From JAJZAM01 sp027391075 (GTDB lineage Bacteria; Actinomycetota; Acidimicrobiia; Acidimicrobiales; Palsa-688), in assembly GCA_027391075.1 (NCBI GenBank), contig DAHYHI010000005.1:73421-137420 (forward strand): a stretch of DNA of 64,000 bases, in the 5' to 3' direction. The notes beneath the pieces are model-generated. The model was not told where the DNA came from. It saw nothing but the letters and a program-made list of their open reading frames with translations, and searched no databases. This document shows positions 9,416 to 18,743 of this stretch, piece after piece; positions within the stretch are counted from its first letter, which is position 1; each line of letters starts with the position of its first letter. The position numbers and the translations under genes were made by a program.

Positions 9416-9431
9416 TGTGACATATGTCACA
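9416..9431. promoter_or_regulatory. CRP/FNR-family operator (perfect palindrome)
   Basis: TGTGACATATGTCACA is a perfect 16-bp palindrome and matches the TGTGA-N6-TCACA consensus of CRP proteins, including the actinobacterial CRP/GlxR group. Its centre is about 18 bp upstream of a good -35 box, a normal activator position. The controlled gene is the 3D-domain protein at 9655. Confidence 0.7.
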
Positions 9432-9441
9432 GGCATTGGGG

Positions 9442-9470
9442 TTGACAATACCGCTGGTCGTGGCTAATTT
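9442..9470 (+). promoter_or_regulatory. Sigma70-type promoter for the 3D-domain gene
   Basis: TTGACA (9442-9447), a 17-bp spacer and TAATTT (9465-9470). The predicted start point near 9477 leaves an untranslated leader of about 180 bases before the GTG at 9655. The CRP-type palindrome lies just upstream. Confidence 0.65.
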
Positions 9471-9541
9471 CTCCGTCTGAGAAAAGACAAGGTTCGCCGG
9501 TGACCGTCCCAGAGACCGCCGGTTGTGCCATAACGACAACC

Positions 9542-9632
9542 CGCGCTGGGGATTTCCGGTGTGGGAAAGCGCTGGTTCGTATCTCGTTTCCCTGTCTGTC
9601 GACTCTTCTACGTCGACGCGAATCCCAGCGCG
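9542..9632 (+). promoter_or_regulatory. Structured 5' leader (possible cis-regulatory RNA)
   Basis: Within the leader, CGCGCTGGG-ATT (9542-9554, one bulged G) pairs with AATCCCAGCGCG (9621-9632), a 12-bp closing stem. Inside it GTCGAC (9598-9603) pairs with GTCGAC (9612-9617) around an 8-nt loop. Cell-wall hydrolase genes of actinobacteria often carry c-di-AMP riboswitches, but I could not find the conserved motifs of that class, so the element is unclassified. Confidence 0.4.
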
Positions 9633-9654
9633 ATGAGCGAAGGGTCTTCTACGC

Positions 9655-10599
9655 GTGCGTACACGAAAACGAATCTACAGTTCTGGGCCTGATAAGAACG
9701 CTGTTTTATCCTCGCCGTATCGTTGCACCTGCCAGTTCCGCAACTGCCACAATCACCAGACCGGCCTGAAGCGGCCCCGGCGCAGCGTTGGTGCCCTTGT
9801 CGCAGTCCCCATCGCAGTCCTGGTGTCAGGATTTCCTCAAAGCCCTATATCGCGATCGCCAGGAATAGTACAATCAGTGCATCCAATAAGATCGGCGCAG
9901 GCATCTTCGACGCTTCTTCAACCACGCGCCCCGCAGCTGTTGTCGGCGTCTACCGTGCCGTCAGCCTCTACCGCCCCTGTCGGGCCGGTGGACGGTTTCG
10001 GCTCTGCCGCTACCGAGCGCGATGCTCCTGTACCCACTGATCTACGGGCAGCGGTAGTCGGCATGGCCGCCACCCCCGACGGAGGCGGCTACTGGCTCGT
10101 CGGCGCCGACGGCGGCGTGTTCAGCTTCGGCGACGCCAACTTCTACGGCTCCGCCACCAACACCCACCCCGCAGCACCCATCGTCGGCATAGCCGCCACC
10201 CCCGACGGAGGCGGCTACTGGCTCGCGAACGCGATCACAGACTCCCCCGTGCCAGCTCCTCCCCCAGCGCCCCCTACAGGTACAGGCACCCCACAGGCAT
10301 CCCCCGGGACAGCTCCAGCATCGTCATCGCCTGGTTCGCTCCTCGGGACCTTTGTGGTCACCTGTTACGACCTGGCGGGCGACACCGCCAGCGGCGCTCC
10401 GACGTCGATGGCGACTGTGGCAGTGGACCCCTCGGTGATCCCTCTCGGAACCCGACTGTATATATCGGGGATCGGTGTCCGCTACGCGCAGGACACCGGC
10501 GGAGCGATCATCGGAAATCGGCTCGACGTCTGGGAGCCCTCCTACGGCCAGTGCATGAGCTGGGGGGTGAGGACCGAGACCGTGTGGGGCCAAGGCTGA
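9655..10599 (+). CDS. Secreted protein with GGGYWLVG repeats and C-terminal 3D (DPBB) domain
   Basis: A 314-residue exported protein. A basic stretch (KRPRRSVG) and a hydrophobic segment form a signal or membrane anchor at about residues 40-65. Two copies of the Acidimicrobiia-type repeat (ATPDGGGYWLVGADGG...) follow at about 135-195, then a Pro-rich linker, then a 3D domain (about 225-314) with PLGTRLYI and the closing Asp motifs AQDTGGAIIG and RLDVWEPS. 3D domains occur in Rpf/MltA-type peptidoglycan hydrolases, so a wall-lytic role outside the membrane is likely. The GTG at 9655 has GAAGGG about 12 bases upstream, but the first 40 residues are odd, so the true start may lie further in. Confidence 0.8.
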   Translation: MRTRKRIYSSGPDKNAVLSSPYRCTCQFRNCHNHQTGLKRPRRSVGALVAVPIAVLVSGFPQSPISRSPGIVQSVHPIRSAQASSTLLQPRAPQLLSASTVPSASTAPVGPVDGFGSAATERDAPVPTDLRAAVVGMAATPDGGGYWLVGADGGVFSFGDANFYGSATNTHPAAPIVGIAATPDGGGYWLANAITDSPVPAPPPAPPTGTGTPQASPGTAPASSSPGSLLGTFVVTCYDLAGDTASGAPTSMATVAVDPSVIPLGTRLYISGIGVRYAQDTGGAIIGNRLDVWEPSYGQCMSWGVRTETVWGQG

Positions 10600-10729
10600 C
10601 GCTTTCGGATTCGAACTCGAAGCTCTGACGTTCAGCCCTGCGCTGTTACCGCCCTGTTACCGCATTTCTCCCACGAGCCGGACCCCACTCGTATGATCCG
10701 GATATCGGCTGACCCGGGAGGAACCTGGC

Positions 10730-11578
10730 GTGCGAGCACAAACACAACTCCGAGCGAGGACCGCTGCAATAGTCGGCGCGATCACCCTCGTAGTGAGCCT
10801 GCTAGGAGCCTTCGGGGCGACTGCTGTCCCCGCCTCGGCGGACACCCTCAACGCCGGCCAAACCGTGGCAGCCGCATCGGGACTCTCAGGCGTAGCGTGC
10901 CCGACCTCGACCACCTGCGTGGCGGTAGGGTCGACGCAAAGTGGGACGAACGGGCTGATCGTCCCCATCGACAACGGCGTGCCCGGCACGGCTCAGAGCG
11001 ACACCAGCACCCAAGACTTGACCGCCATCGCCTGCCCGAGCGCAACGACTTGCGTGGCTCTCGGCAGCAACTCCTCTATCACCGCCGTATATAGCGGCGA
11101 CGGCGCCAACTCACCCAGCACCAGCAGCCCTGTGGACTTAACGCTGCTCGCCCCTCACCAGGCGACGCAGACGATCACCTTTACCTCTGCACCCCCTAAC
11201 CCTGCCTCCGTCGGTGCTACCTACACGCCGGCAGCGACGGGCGGGACGTCGGGTAACCCGGTCACCTTCAACTCCGCCCCAGGGAGCGCCGGGATCTGCA
11301 CGCTGAACGGCGGAACTGTCGACTGCATAGGCACTGGCTCCTGCGTGATCGACGCCAACCAGGCAGGCGACGCCAACGACCTCGCCGCCCAACAGGTCGA
11401 ACAGACCGTCACCGTATCGCCCGGCGCCGCCGGGACTGCTACCCCTCCTTCGCCGCAGGGATACTTCGTCGTCGGAGCAGACTGCGGAGTGTTCGCCTTC
11501 GGCGACGCCAACTTCCTCGGGAGCCTGCCCGGCGCCAAGGCGACTCCGGGCGAAGCGATCGTCGCCATTGGAAGTTGA
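10730..11578 (+). CDS. Secreted repeat protein ending inside a GGVFAFGDA-type repeat
   Basis: A 282-residue exported protein. The signal peptide runs to about residue 38 (hydrophobic AAIVGAITLVVSLLGAFGA, then PASADT). Two repeats of the type ACPS.TTCVALGS follow (about 52-115), then an Ig-like/Pro-Thr-Ser region, then one copy of GYFVVGADCGVFAFGDANFLGS. Such proteins normally continue with several more repeat copies; this one stops abruptly after IVAIGS. The start is the GTG at 10730, preceded by GGGAGGAACCTGGC. It faces the broken regulator gene. Role unknown, probably cell surface. It may be a truncated gene. Confidence 0.65.
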   Translation: MRAQTQLRARTAAIVGAITLVVSLLGAFGATAVPASADTLNAGQTVAAASGLSGVACPTSTTCVAVGSTQSGTNGLIVPIDNGVPGTAQSDTSTQDLTAIACPSATTCVALGSNSSITAVYSGDGANSPSTSSPVDLTLLAPHQATQTITFTSAPPNPASVGATYTPAATGGTSGNPVTFNSAPGSAGICTLNGGTVDCIGTGSCVIDANQAGDANDLAAQQVEQTVTVSPGAAGTATPPSPQGYFVVGADCGVFAFGDANFLGSLPGAKATPGEAIVAIGS

Positions 11579-11744
11579 CTGACTACGCCGAGCGGATCCG
11601 CACGTCGTCTCCTTCCGTTTGCAGGGCGCTCCATTACGGTCCGCCGCGAGGGTGACATAGCGTCGTCTCTTCAGGGGCGCCTTGCTACCCCGGAGATTAC
11701 GACACTCGACGACTGAGGGTGATCCGCTCCAACGCGAGAGGCGC

Positions 11745-11752
11745 CCCAAAGC
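11745..11752. repeat. Left target-site duplication of the IS
   Basis: CCCAAAGC directly left of the element, identical to bases 13166-13173 on the right. Eight bases is the usual ISL3-family duplication length. Confidence 0.9.
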
Positions 11753-13165
11753 GGTACTTCGGATCTGAGCGGGGTCTGAGCGTGTAGCAGGGTCCACCAG
11801 TCGCGAGGCGGGGGCTCTCAGAATCAGCGAGTTCTGACGTCGACTGATCGGAGAGCCCCCGTGGAGACTGATCCTACGCGCATGTGCGAGCTGCTGGTTG
11901 GACTGCCGGAGGTGAGGGTGCTGGCGGTGGAGGACCGCTGCGGTGAGCCGATACGAGTGCACGTCGAACAGGCCGGCGAACGACCGGGTTGTCTCGGCTG
12001 CGGCGGAGCGGCGAAGGTGAAAGACCGCGACGTGGTGGAGTTGGTGGACCTGCCGGCATTCGGTCGACCGGCCAGGCTCATGTGGCACAAGGTCCGCTGG
12101 TGCTGCCCTGATCCTGACTGCGAGATGTGCTCGTGGACCTGGGCAGACCCTCGCATCGCCGGCTCACGGGTGGCGATGACAGACCGGGCGGGACGATGGG
12201 CGACTGAGCAGGTAGGCCGCTACGCCCGCGGCATCAACGAGATCGCCAAGGAGCTGGGATGTGACTGGCACACCGTCAACGACGCCGTGATCGCGTATGG
12301 CACCGCCCTGGTCGACGATCCCGGTCGGATCGGCGCCGTGGAGGCGCTCGGCCTCGACGAAACACTCTTCGCGCGCTTGGGCCGCTTCCACCGCCAGCAC
12401 TGGTCGACTTCCATCGTCGACGTCGCCGCCGGCCAGCTGCTCGACGTCGTCCCAGGTAGAGCAGGCAAAGCCACTGCGGACTGGCTCGAAGCCCAGGGTC
12501 CGACATGGCGGGGCGGGGTGCGTTGGGCGACACTGGACCTTTCGGGCCCCTACAAGGCGGTACTGGATCTGATGCTGCCCGACGCCACCCAGATCGCCGA
12601 CCCGTTTCATCTCGTGAAGTTGGCGAATTCCAAGCTTGATGAGACCCGGCGGCGAGTGCAGAGCAGACCCTCGGACACCGGGAACCCAAGTCCGATCCGC
12701 TCTACCGTTGTCGGCGGCTTCTCACCAAAGCCGACGAGCGCCTCGACGAGCATGGCCGGACCAAGCTGCTCGGCCTGCTCGACGCCGGCGACCCCGCCGG
12801 GGAGGTCCGCACCGCCTGGCACGCGAAGGAAGTCGTCAGGTCGATATATGACCACCACGATCCCGACCTGGCCGAGGAGTTCGTCGGGCGTCTCGGACAC
12901 GATCTCCAAGACGCCTCCTGCCCGCCCGAGGTTCGCTGCCTTGGCCGGACACTTCTGCGCTGGAAGGACCAGATCGCCGCCTGGCACCGAGCCCATGTCA
13001 CCCAAGGTCCCACCGAGGGGATCAACAACCTCATCAAGAGAGTCAAGCGAGCGGCGTTCGGGATGACCAGCTTCGTCAACTTCAGGATCCGGGTCCTCCT
13101 CTACGCCGGCAAGCCCAACTGGGACCTGCTCCCCGCCGTCTCACCCCGCTGAAATCCGAAGAACC
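11753..13165 (+). mobile_element. ISL3-family insertion sequence (1,413 bp)
   Basis: The ends are inverted repeats: GGTACTTCGGATCTGAGCGG on the left and, read inward on the other strand, GGTTCTTCGGATTTCAGCGG on the right; 20 of the first 23 positions match. An 8-bp direct repeat (CCCAAAGC) flanks them, and removing the element plus one copy restores the reading frame of the regulator gene. The single transposase gene carries a frameshift, so the copy is probably immobile unless helped in trans. A hairpin (GGGGGCTCTC / GAGAGCCCCC, about 11810-11860) lies just before the transposase start. Confidence 0.92.
11861..13152 (+). pseudogene. ISL3-family transposase, frameshifted
   Basis: The N-terminal part (from GTG 11861, about 267 codons) has the ISL3 zinc-finger region (CLGCGG ... 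CPDPDCEMC), an HTH region and the first DDE residue context GLDET and TLDLSGPYK. Around 12661-12666 the frame is lost: coding resumes one frame back (positions 1 mod 3) with DPLYRCRRLLTKADER and runs to the family's C-terminus TEGINNLIKRVKRAAFG and a TGA at 13150. One missing base explains it. No slippery run is present, so programmed frameshifting is unlikely. Confidence 0.85.
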
Positions 13166-13173
13166 CCCAAAGC
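13166..13173. repeat. Right target-site duplication of the IS
   Basis: CCCAAAGC, identical to 11745-11752; it marks the right edge of the element inside the regulator gene. Confidence 0.9.
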
Positions 13174-16100
13174 TGGCAGCTGACCGCTCGGCATCATCGA
13201 GGAGAACGTCGCGTAGTGGCCCCGGAGCTTCGAGCACGCCAAGGGAGTGAGCGACGGGACCCCAGTACGCTCCTCCGCCAGCGAACCAGTTCAGCAGCGA
13301 CTGTTGGCCGCGCCACGGGACCAGAAGCTCCTTCAAAGCGAGGCGTTCGGAGTCGGATCCGACCTGCGCTGCGACGTGCGCCAAGACGCTAAGGGTGAGA
13401 AGGCGGTTCGTGTCCATCGGTATCTTGGAGAACTGGTCGTCGGCGAAGGCCCGGTACGCCGGTAGCGTTCGCTCGGTGTCTCCTGCTTCGACGCAGCACA
13501 GGGCTAGGACAGCGCGATACGCGGGGATATGCGGGTTCTCGTCCGCTGCGGCTGCGAGGAGGTCGAGGACCTCGGAGGCCCGACCCTGGTACAAGCGGAT
13601 GTCGACCAGGTTGACACCGAGGCACGCGATAGCTTCGGGATGGTTCGGTTGGAGCGCCAAGGCGTCGAATGCAAGACCTTCGGCTTCGTCGAGACTTCCA
13701 TCTATTATTGCGTTCAGCGTCTGCCACGTTCGCGCCACCCATGACCAGTAGGGGTGCCCGAACTCGTTGGCGAGGTCAAGGAGCGCGCACAGCGCCAGTC
13801 GGGCGTCCCGACGTTGGCCACCCGCCAGGAGGTCCTCGTGGCGGGCGGCAAGAGCTGCCAGTGTGACGTCAGTCGGCCGGACTTCGGAGGGCTGCGCGAG
13901 GATCTCGTCGAGGTCGGCGAGGCGGTCATCGAGGTCTTCCGGTCCCATCCGCAAAAGGCGTCGTGACAGCAAGGCTCCCGACAGTGCAGGTCGATCGCTG
14001 CGCTTACGTGCGATCTCGACAGCTCGACGGGCGAACATGTTACGTTCGGTGACGTTGTCGGTGAGCAGGAGCGCCAGGGCCAGCTCGCTGAGCAACGGCA
14101 CCAACAGATCGCCGTCGTCACCTTCGTCGAGGGCGGCCAAAGCCTCGCGAAGTAGGCAGGCTCGTTCGGCGTCAGGAAGTTCCACTGCGACACCGCGACC
14201 GCCGCCGCCGACGAATGCCAGCACTCCCTCGACCAAACGACGTCCGAGGCCTTCGCTACGAGCGATCTCGATCGCCGCCTTTAGAGCGTCCCTAGCCGCG
14301 TCGGTCTCCCCGAGCGCCCGCTGCGCTCGAGCCCGAAGCACGAGAGCGTCAGCGCTTTGATCGGGGCTTGCCGCGTGAACAGCTGCTCGTCTGGCAAATT
14401 CCGACGCGGTAGCCCAGGCTCCCTGATCGAGAGCTGAGCGTCCCGCCGCGAGGGCGTAGTTAAAGGCGCGCTTGGCATCACCGGGACCCGAGTTACTGAA
14501 GTGGTGGGCCAGCACGTCAGCCGGAATACCGGCCAACGCTTCGAGTTCCTCTCCGATGCTGTGGTGCAACCACCTTCGCCGTATTGCCGACAAGGACTCA
14601 TAGATAGCGTCCCTGACTAGCGAGTGCACGAAGCGGAGCCCTCCAGGTCCGCTCTCCTCGACAAAACGCTCCCGTAGCAAAGGGTCGCAGACACCGACGG
14701 GAGCGGCGTCGCCTAGGCTCGCGCACGCCCGAAGGAGGTCGAAGTCGATGTCTACACCGATCGCTGATACGAGATTGAGGACCTCGACGGCACTAGCGTC
14801 GAGTGAGTCACGGCGCCGCTCGATCCAGGTCCGAAGCGTCGCCGGTATACGCTCCGGGTCGAAAGGAGCGTCCGCATCGAAACCTGCTGTCGCTATAAGC
14901 TCCGTGGCGAAGAAGGCGTTTCCACCCGTTCGGCGGCGCACAATCTCCGCCACGGTCTCTCCGTCGCTCACCCAAGGAGCCTTGTCGGCGATCATGCGGC
15001 TGAGGTCGGCTGCGTCCAGGCCGTCCAAGTAAAGGGATCGGGCGTTGGAGGTGCGCTGCCAATCGGCGAGAGTGCTCGCTACTCCGCCTGAGGGAGGCCG
15101 AGTTGTTACGATCAGAAGCAGGGGCCGCCGGGCGAGCACGCTCAGGAGGTGACCGAGCAGTGCCAGCGTGTCGTCGGAGGCCCACTGAACGTCGTCGACG
15201 ACCCACACCGTTGGCAAGCGGACTATCTCCTCGAACACCGATCCGACCGCCTGGAACAGACGGCTTCGGCCGTCCTCGCCGGGCGATGAGATCGAGGTCC
15301 GGGCGGCAAATCTTTGTACGAGCTCGGGGAGTATTAGCGCCAAAGCACCAGCCTGGTGCTCTAGTCGGTCGAGGAGCGCAGGGTTGTGCTTGAGCACGTC
15401 ACTGAGGACCTCGACGATAGGCTGATAGGGCAAGCCGATCGTGCTGCAGTGCGCCATCAACACCGTCCCACCCTGCTTGCGTGCGCCTGCAGCGGCTTCG
15501 ATCGCCAACCTGGTCTTACCGACGCCCGCGTCGCCTTGGATGACCACGACGCGATGGCTGGCGGTCGTAACGACGTCGTGCCACATGTCCTGTATTGCTG
15601 CCATCTCAGCTGACCGCCCGACGAAACGCGGGCGTCCGGCGAGCGCGGCGTCGAGCGTGAAATCGGCTATCGGTCCGGCCCGAGCGACCACGGGGTTGTC
15701 CATCAACGTCGAGTCGTCAGCGAGGATAAGCGCCTCCAACGCGCGTAGATCATGTCCCGGATCGAGCCCGACACGATCGGCGAGCACGTCCCTCGCCCGA
15801 GCGAAGCCTTGCAGGGCGTCGCGGCGCTGGCCATCCCGATACAAAGCGAGAGCCTAGAGCCACCACCGCCGCTCGCGAAACGGCGCCTCGACGACCAGCC
15901 GGTCGACCCAGGAAACCGCAGCGCGCCCGTCACCGGCTTCGATCAAAGCTACCGCCAGGTCCTCGTCGGCCTGCAAAAGCAACTCGGCGTGCTCCGCCCT
16001 TCGAGCCCGAACCGGCCCTGAGTCGGCAAGGTCCAAGAACATTCCTCCTCGCAGCGACTCCAAGGCCTCCGAGAGGAACCGAGCCCGCTCGGCCGGGTCG

Positions 16101-16552
16101 AGTACCGCAGCCGCAGCTGACCGCACCTGCGCCAGTGCGTTACGGTCGGAGAGCACGCCGCTACCAAGCAGATATCCATCTGTGCTCGTGCCGACGACGT
16201 CGTGTCCGAGCGTGGCGCGGATCCGAGCTACGTGGTTTTGGATCGCCTTGCGCGCAGTCGGCGGCGGATCCTTCCAAAGAAGCCCGGCCAGCTGGGCAAC
16301 CGGCACCGGCTCAGGTGCGAAGAATGCGAGGGCTGACATCAAAGTCCGCTCCTGGGGTCGCAGCGCCCTTAGCTCCCATTGGACCCAAGCATGCAATCCG
16401 CCGAACACCGACAACCGCGCCTTGGCCGGCTCCATGCCAAGACGTTAGCGCCCTTTTCAATGCCCGACCCCTGCCACTGGGCTAACTGCGGCTGGGCGCA
16501 AGTTAGGCGTCGACAGCGGGTCGCATCCAGCTACAGTGAATATCGCTCCCAT

Positions 16553-17524
16553 ATGGTTCCTGACGCGATTCTCCTACAGTCTTTCGGCGGCCCGGAGGGT
16601 CCCGCCGACCTGGACGCCTTCCTGGCGAACGTGCTTCGGGGACGGCGCATCCCGCCGGGCCGACTTGAGAAGGTCAAGGAGCAGTACATGCTCCTTGGTG
16701 GACGAAGCCCTCTCAATGGACTTAACCGCGAGCTCGCAGCCGCTATCGAGGCGCTGTACGCGCAGCGTGGCGAGCGAATCCCCGTCTATGTGGGCAACCG
16801 TAACTGGCACCCCTATCTCGCCGACACGCTGAGGCGGATGGTGGCCGCCGGAGTGGAGCGAGCAGCTGTCGTGACCACGTCTGCTTACTCCTCCTACAGC
16901 GGCTGCCGCCAGTACCTAGAAGAGCTCCGGTTGGCCACGAAGGAGGTTGGCAGCAAGACCCCCGGCCTGTTTCGAGTCGGCCCCTACTTCGATCAGGATG
17001 GGTTCCTCCAGCCCCTAGCCGACGGCCTCGGGGAGGTCTACCGCCACGTCCCAGCTGCAACGCCCGTGCTCATGTCCGCGCACAGCATTCCCGAGTCCAT
17101 GGCGGCCTCCTGCGAATACGAGAACCAACTTCGCTACGTCGCAGCGGCCGTGGCAGCCAGAGTAGGAATCGACGCGTCGCTCGTCCACGTCGTCTACCAG
17201 AGCAGGTCAGGGTCGCCCTCGCAACCCTGGTTGGGGCCCGACATCATCGACGTCTTGGACCGCCTCGCTGGGGCCTGCGACGCTGTCGTCGTCGCCCCCA
17301 TAGGATTCGTATCCGATCACATGGAGGTCGTCTACGATATCGACGTCGCCGCAGCCCAACACGCCGAGACCGTCGGCCTGAAACTGGTCCGTTCGGCCAC
17401 CTCCGGGCCTGATCCTCGCTTCGCGGCGATGCTCGTCGGCTTGGTGGACGCCCTAGAGCCCCACGTCGCCAAGCGGAACTGGTGCTTCGAAGGTTGCTGT
17501 ACCAGCCCAACGACAGGACCGTAG
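16553..17524 (+). CDS. hemH: Ferrochelatase (actinobacterial coproporphyrin type)
   Basis: A 323-residue ferrochelatase that inserts Fe2+ into a porphyrin in heme synthesis; in Actinobacteria the substrate is usually coproporphyrin III (CpfC). Family pieces: LLQSFGGPEGPADL at the N-terminus, the metal-site His in MSAHSIPESMA, QSRSGSP..W, and PIGFVSDHMEVVYDID with the conserved Glu. A C-terminal CFEGCC adds Cys residues that could bind the [2Fe-2S] cluster reported in actinobacterial enzymes. The ATG at 16553 gives the standard N-terminus. The acyl-CoA dehydrogenase follows after 22 bp. Confidence 0.93.
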   Translation: MVPDAILLQSFGGPEGPADLDAFLANVLRGRRIPPGRLEKVKEQYMLLGGRSPLNGLNRELAAAIEALYAQRGERIPVYVGNRNWHPYLADTLRRMVAAGVERAAVVTTSAYSSYSGCRQYLEELRLATKEVGSKTPGLFRVGPYFDQDGFLQPLADGLGEVYRHVPAATPVLMSAHSIPESMAASCEYENQLRYVAAAVAARVGIDASLVHVVYQSRSGSPSQPWLGPDIIDVLDRLAGACDAVVVAPIGFVSDHMEVVYDIDVAAAQHAETVGLKLVRSATSGPDPRFAAMLVGLVDALEPHVAKRNWCFEGCCTSPTTGP

Positions 17525-17546
17525 CGGCTCGGCTAGATTCTCCGAC

Positions 17547-18731
17547 GTGGACGAAGACGGGGACCTCGTAGCCCTTGAGGATAAGGTCGCTGCCGAGCTC
17601 GACGGCCTTCTGGAGCACAGGAACCCGGACTCGCCGCTGGCGGTCCTCGGAGCCGGTCTTGACGATCTGGATGCTGGCCGTAACTATCTGGCCACCCTCG
17701 CCCAAGGCGGCTATATCACTCCGACATGGCCGGAGATCTACGGGGGAATGGGTCTCGACGCGGAGTCAGCCGGCGTCGTACGGACGGTGCTCGCACGCTA
17801 CGAAGCCCCTGACCTTTACCCGTGGATGGTCGGGATCGACCTTGTCGGCCCTACGATCCTCGCGCACGGAACGGACGAGCAGAAAAGCCGCTGGCTGCCA
17901 GCAATCCGCAGCGGCGGGGAGATCTGGTGCCAGCTGTTCTCTGAACCCGACGCCGGTTCGGACCTCGCCGGCCTCTCTGCTCGGGCCCGTCGAGACGGGC
18001 AGGGGTGGCGGATCACCGGCTCGAAGGTCTGGACGTCGCGCGCCCACTACTCCAAGTGGGGGCTGCTCCTGGCTCGCTTCGACACCTCCCTTCCTAAGCA
18101 CAAAGGGATCGTGGCCTTCGGGTTGGACATGGCGTCTCCCGGAGTGACCGTGAAACCCCTCGTGCAGATGAACAAAGACGCCCATTTCAACGAGGTCTTC
18201 CTCGACGACGTCTGGGTCCCCGACTCGGATCGAATCGACGAGCCCGGACGCGGATGGTCGGTCGCTCTCACCTGCTTGAGCTTCGAGAGGGGCTCGCTGG
18301 GCGGTGGTCTGGGAGTACACCGCGACCAACTGTTACGGCTCGCCGGGATGCTCCCCCATTCGCACGAAGTACTACGAGATAAGTTGGTAAAGAATTATAT
18401 CGGCTATGAGGCTATCAGGTTTAACGAAGAGCGCTTGAAGGCTGCTGCTTTGGCCGGTAGGACGCCAGGCCCGGAAGGATCTGGATCTAAACTGCGGGGC
18501 ACAGCGCTGGTCAAGTCTCTCTCCGACCTGGCGATGACAGTCGAGGGCGGGGCCGCCACTGCCTACCCTGATGGCCCCGACGAGTGGGTGAACATGTTCC
18601 TCGTCAGCCCGTCCTTGTCGATTAGGGGTGGCACCGACGAGATCCAGCGCAACATCCTCGGCGAACGGGTCCTTGGGCTGCCCGCCGAGCCCAGAGTGGA
18701 CAAGTCCAAGCCGTTCGCCGACAGCCCTTGA
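17547..18731 (+). CDS. Acyl-CoA dehydrogenase family protein
   Basis: A 394-residue FAD enzyme catalysing alpha,beta-dehydrogenation of an acyl-CoA. N-terminal helical domain, then the flavin-binding stretch CQLFSEPDAGSDLA and the following WTSRAHYSKWG, then the C-terminal helical domain ending RGGTDEIQRNILGERVLGLP. The residue aligned with the medium-chain catalytic Glu is Gly here (RGGT), so the base must be placed as in other subfamilies. Begins at GTG 17547 with no clear ribosome-binding site. A locally AT-richer patch occurs near 18360-18440. It ends 12 bp from the convergent deacetylase gene. Confidence 0.9.
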   Translation: MDEDGDLVALEDKVAAELDGLLEHRNPDSPLAVLGAGLDDLDAGRNYLATLAQGGYITPTWPEIYGGMGLDAESAGVVRTVLARYEAPDLYPWMVGIDLVGPTILAHGTDEQKSRWLPAIRSGGEIWCQLFSEPDAGSDLAGLSARARRDGQGWRITGSKVWTSRAHYSKWGLLLARFDTSLPKHKGIVAFGLDMASPGVTVKPLVQMNKDAHFNEVFLDDVWVPDSDRIDEPGRGWSVALTCLSFERGSLGGGLGVHRDQLLRLAGMLPHSHEVLRDKLVKNYIGYEAIRFNEERLKAAALAGRTPGPEGSGSKLRGTALVKSLSDLAMTVEGGAATAYPDGPDEWVNMFLVSPSLSIRGGTDEIQRNILGERVLGLPAEPRVDKSKPFADSP

Positions 18732-18743
18732 ACGCCACCGAAC

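Larger units (their letters stand above)
11697..16435 (-). pseudogene. BTAD / AAA ATPase transcriptional regulator, broken by a nonsense codon and an IS insertion
   Basis: Originally one regulator of about 1,100 residues: an N-terminal OmpR-like winged helix and BTAD domain (first 193 codons from ATG 16435), then a NACHT/AAA module with Walker A GDAGVGKT and sensor VVDDVQWA, then TPR-like repeats. Two lesions are visible. (1) An in-frame TAG at 15854-15856 sits in the BTAD domain, where relatives read leucine before ALALYR; a single T-to-A change of TTG would explain it. (2) The IS at 11753-13165 interrupts the last 18 codons. Joining the flanks restores an open tail ending SLPLALERIT-like (SFGAPLALERITLSRRVS) and TAA at 11697. 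As it stands neither half would make the full regulator. It is divergent from the ferrochelatase gene. Confidence 0.85.

Noticed and set aside
9477..9654. c-di-AMP (ydaO) riboswitch in the leader of the 3D-domain gene
   Set aside because: Gene type and position fit, but the conserved core sequences of that class were not found by eye; kept only as an unclassified structured leader.
10062..10226. Direct DNA repeat of about 45 bp as a CRISPR-like or mobile repeat
   Set aside because: It encodes the GGGYWLV protein repeat in frame, so it is coding repetition, not an array.
10601..10640. tRNA T-arm-like stretch (GTTCGAATCC-like on the minus strand)
   Set aside because: No acceptor or anticodon stems can be drawn around it.
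11138..12088. 316-residue minus-strand open frame across the IS left end
   Set aside because: It crosses the IS boundary and runs opposite to the secreted protein and the transposase; no domain features.
12655..12670. Programmed frameshift in the transposase
   Set aside because: No slippery heptamer or A-run at the junction, and I know of no general use of frameshifting in ISL3 elements; a one-base deletion is simpler.
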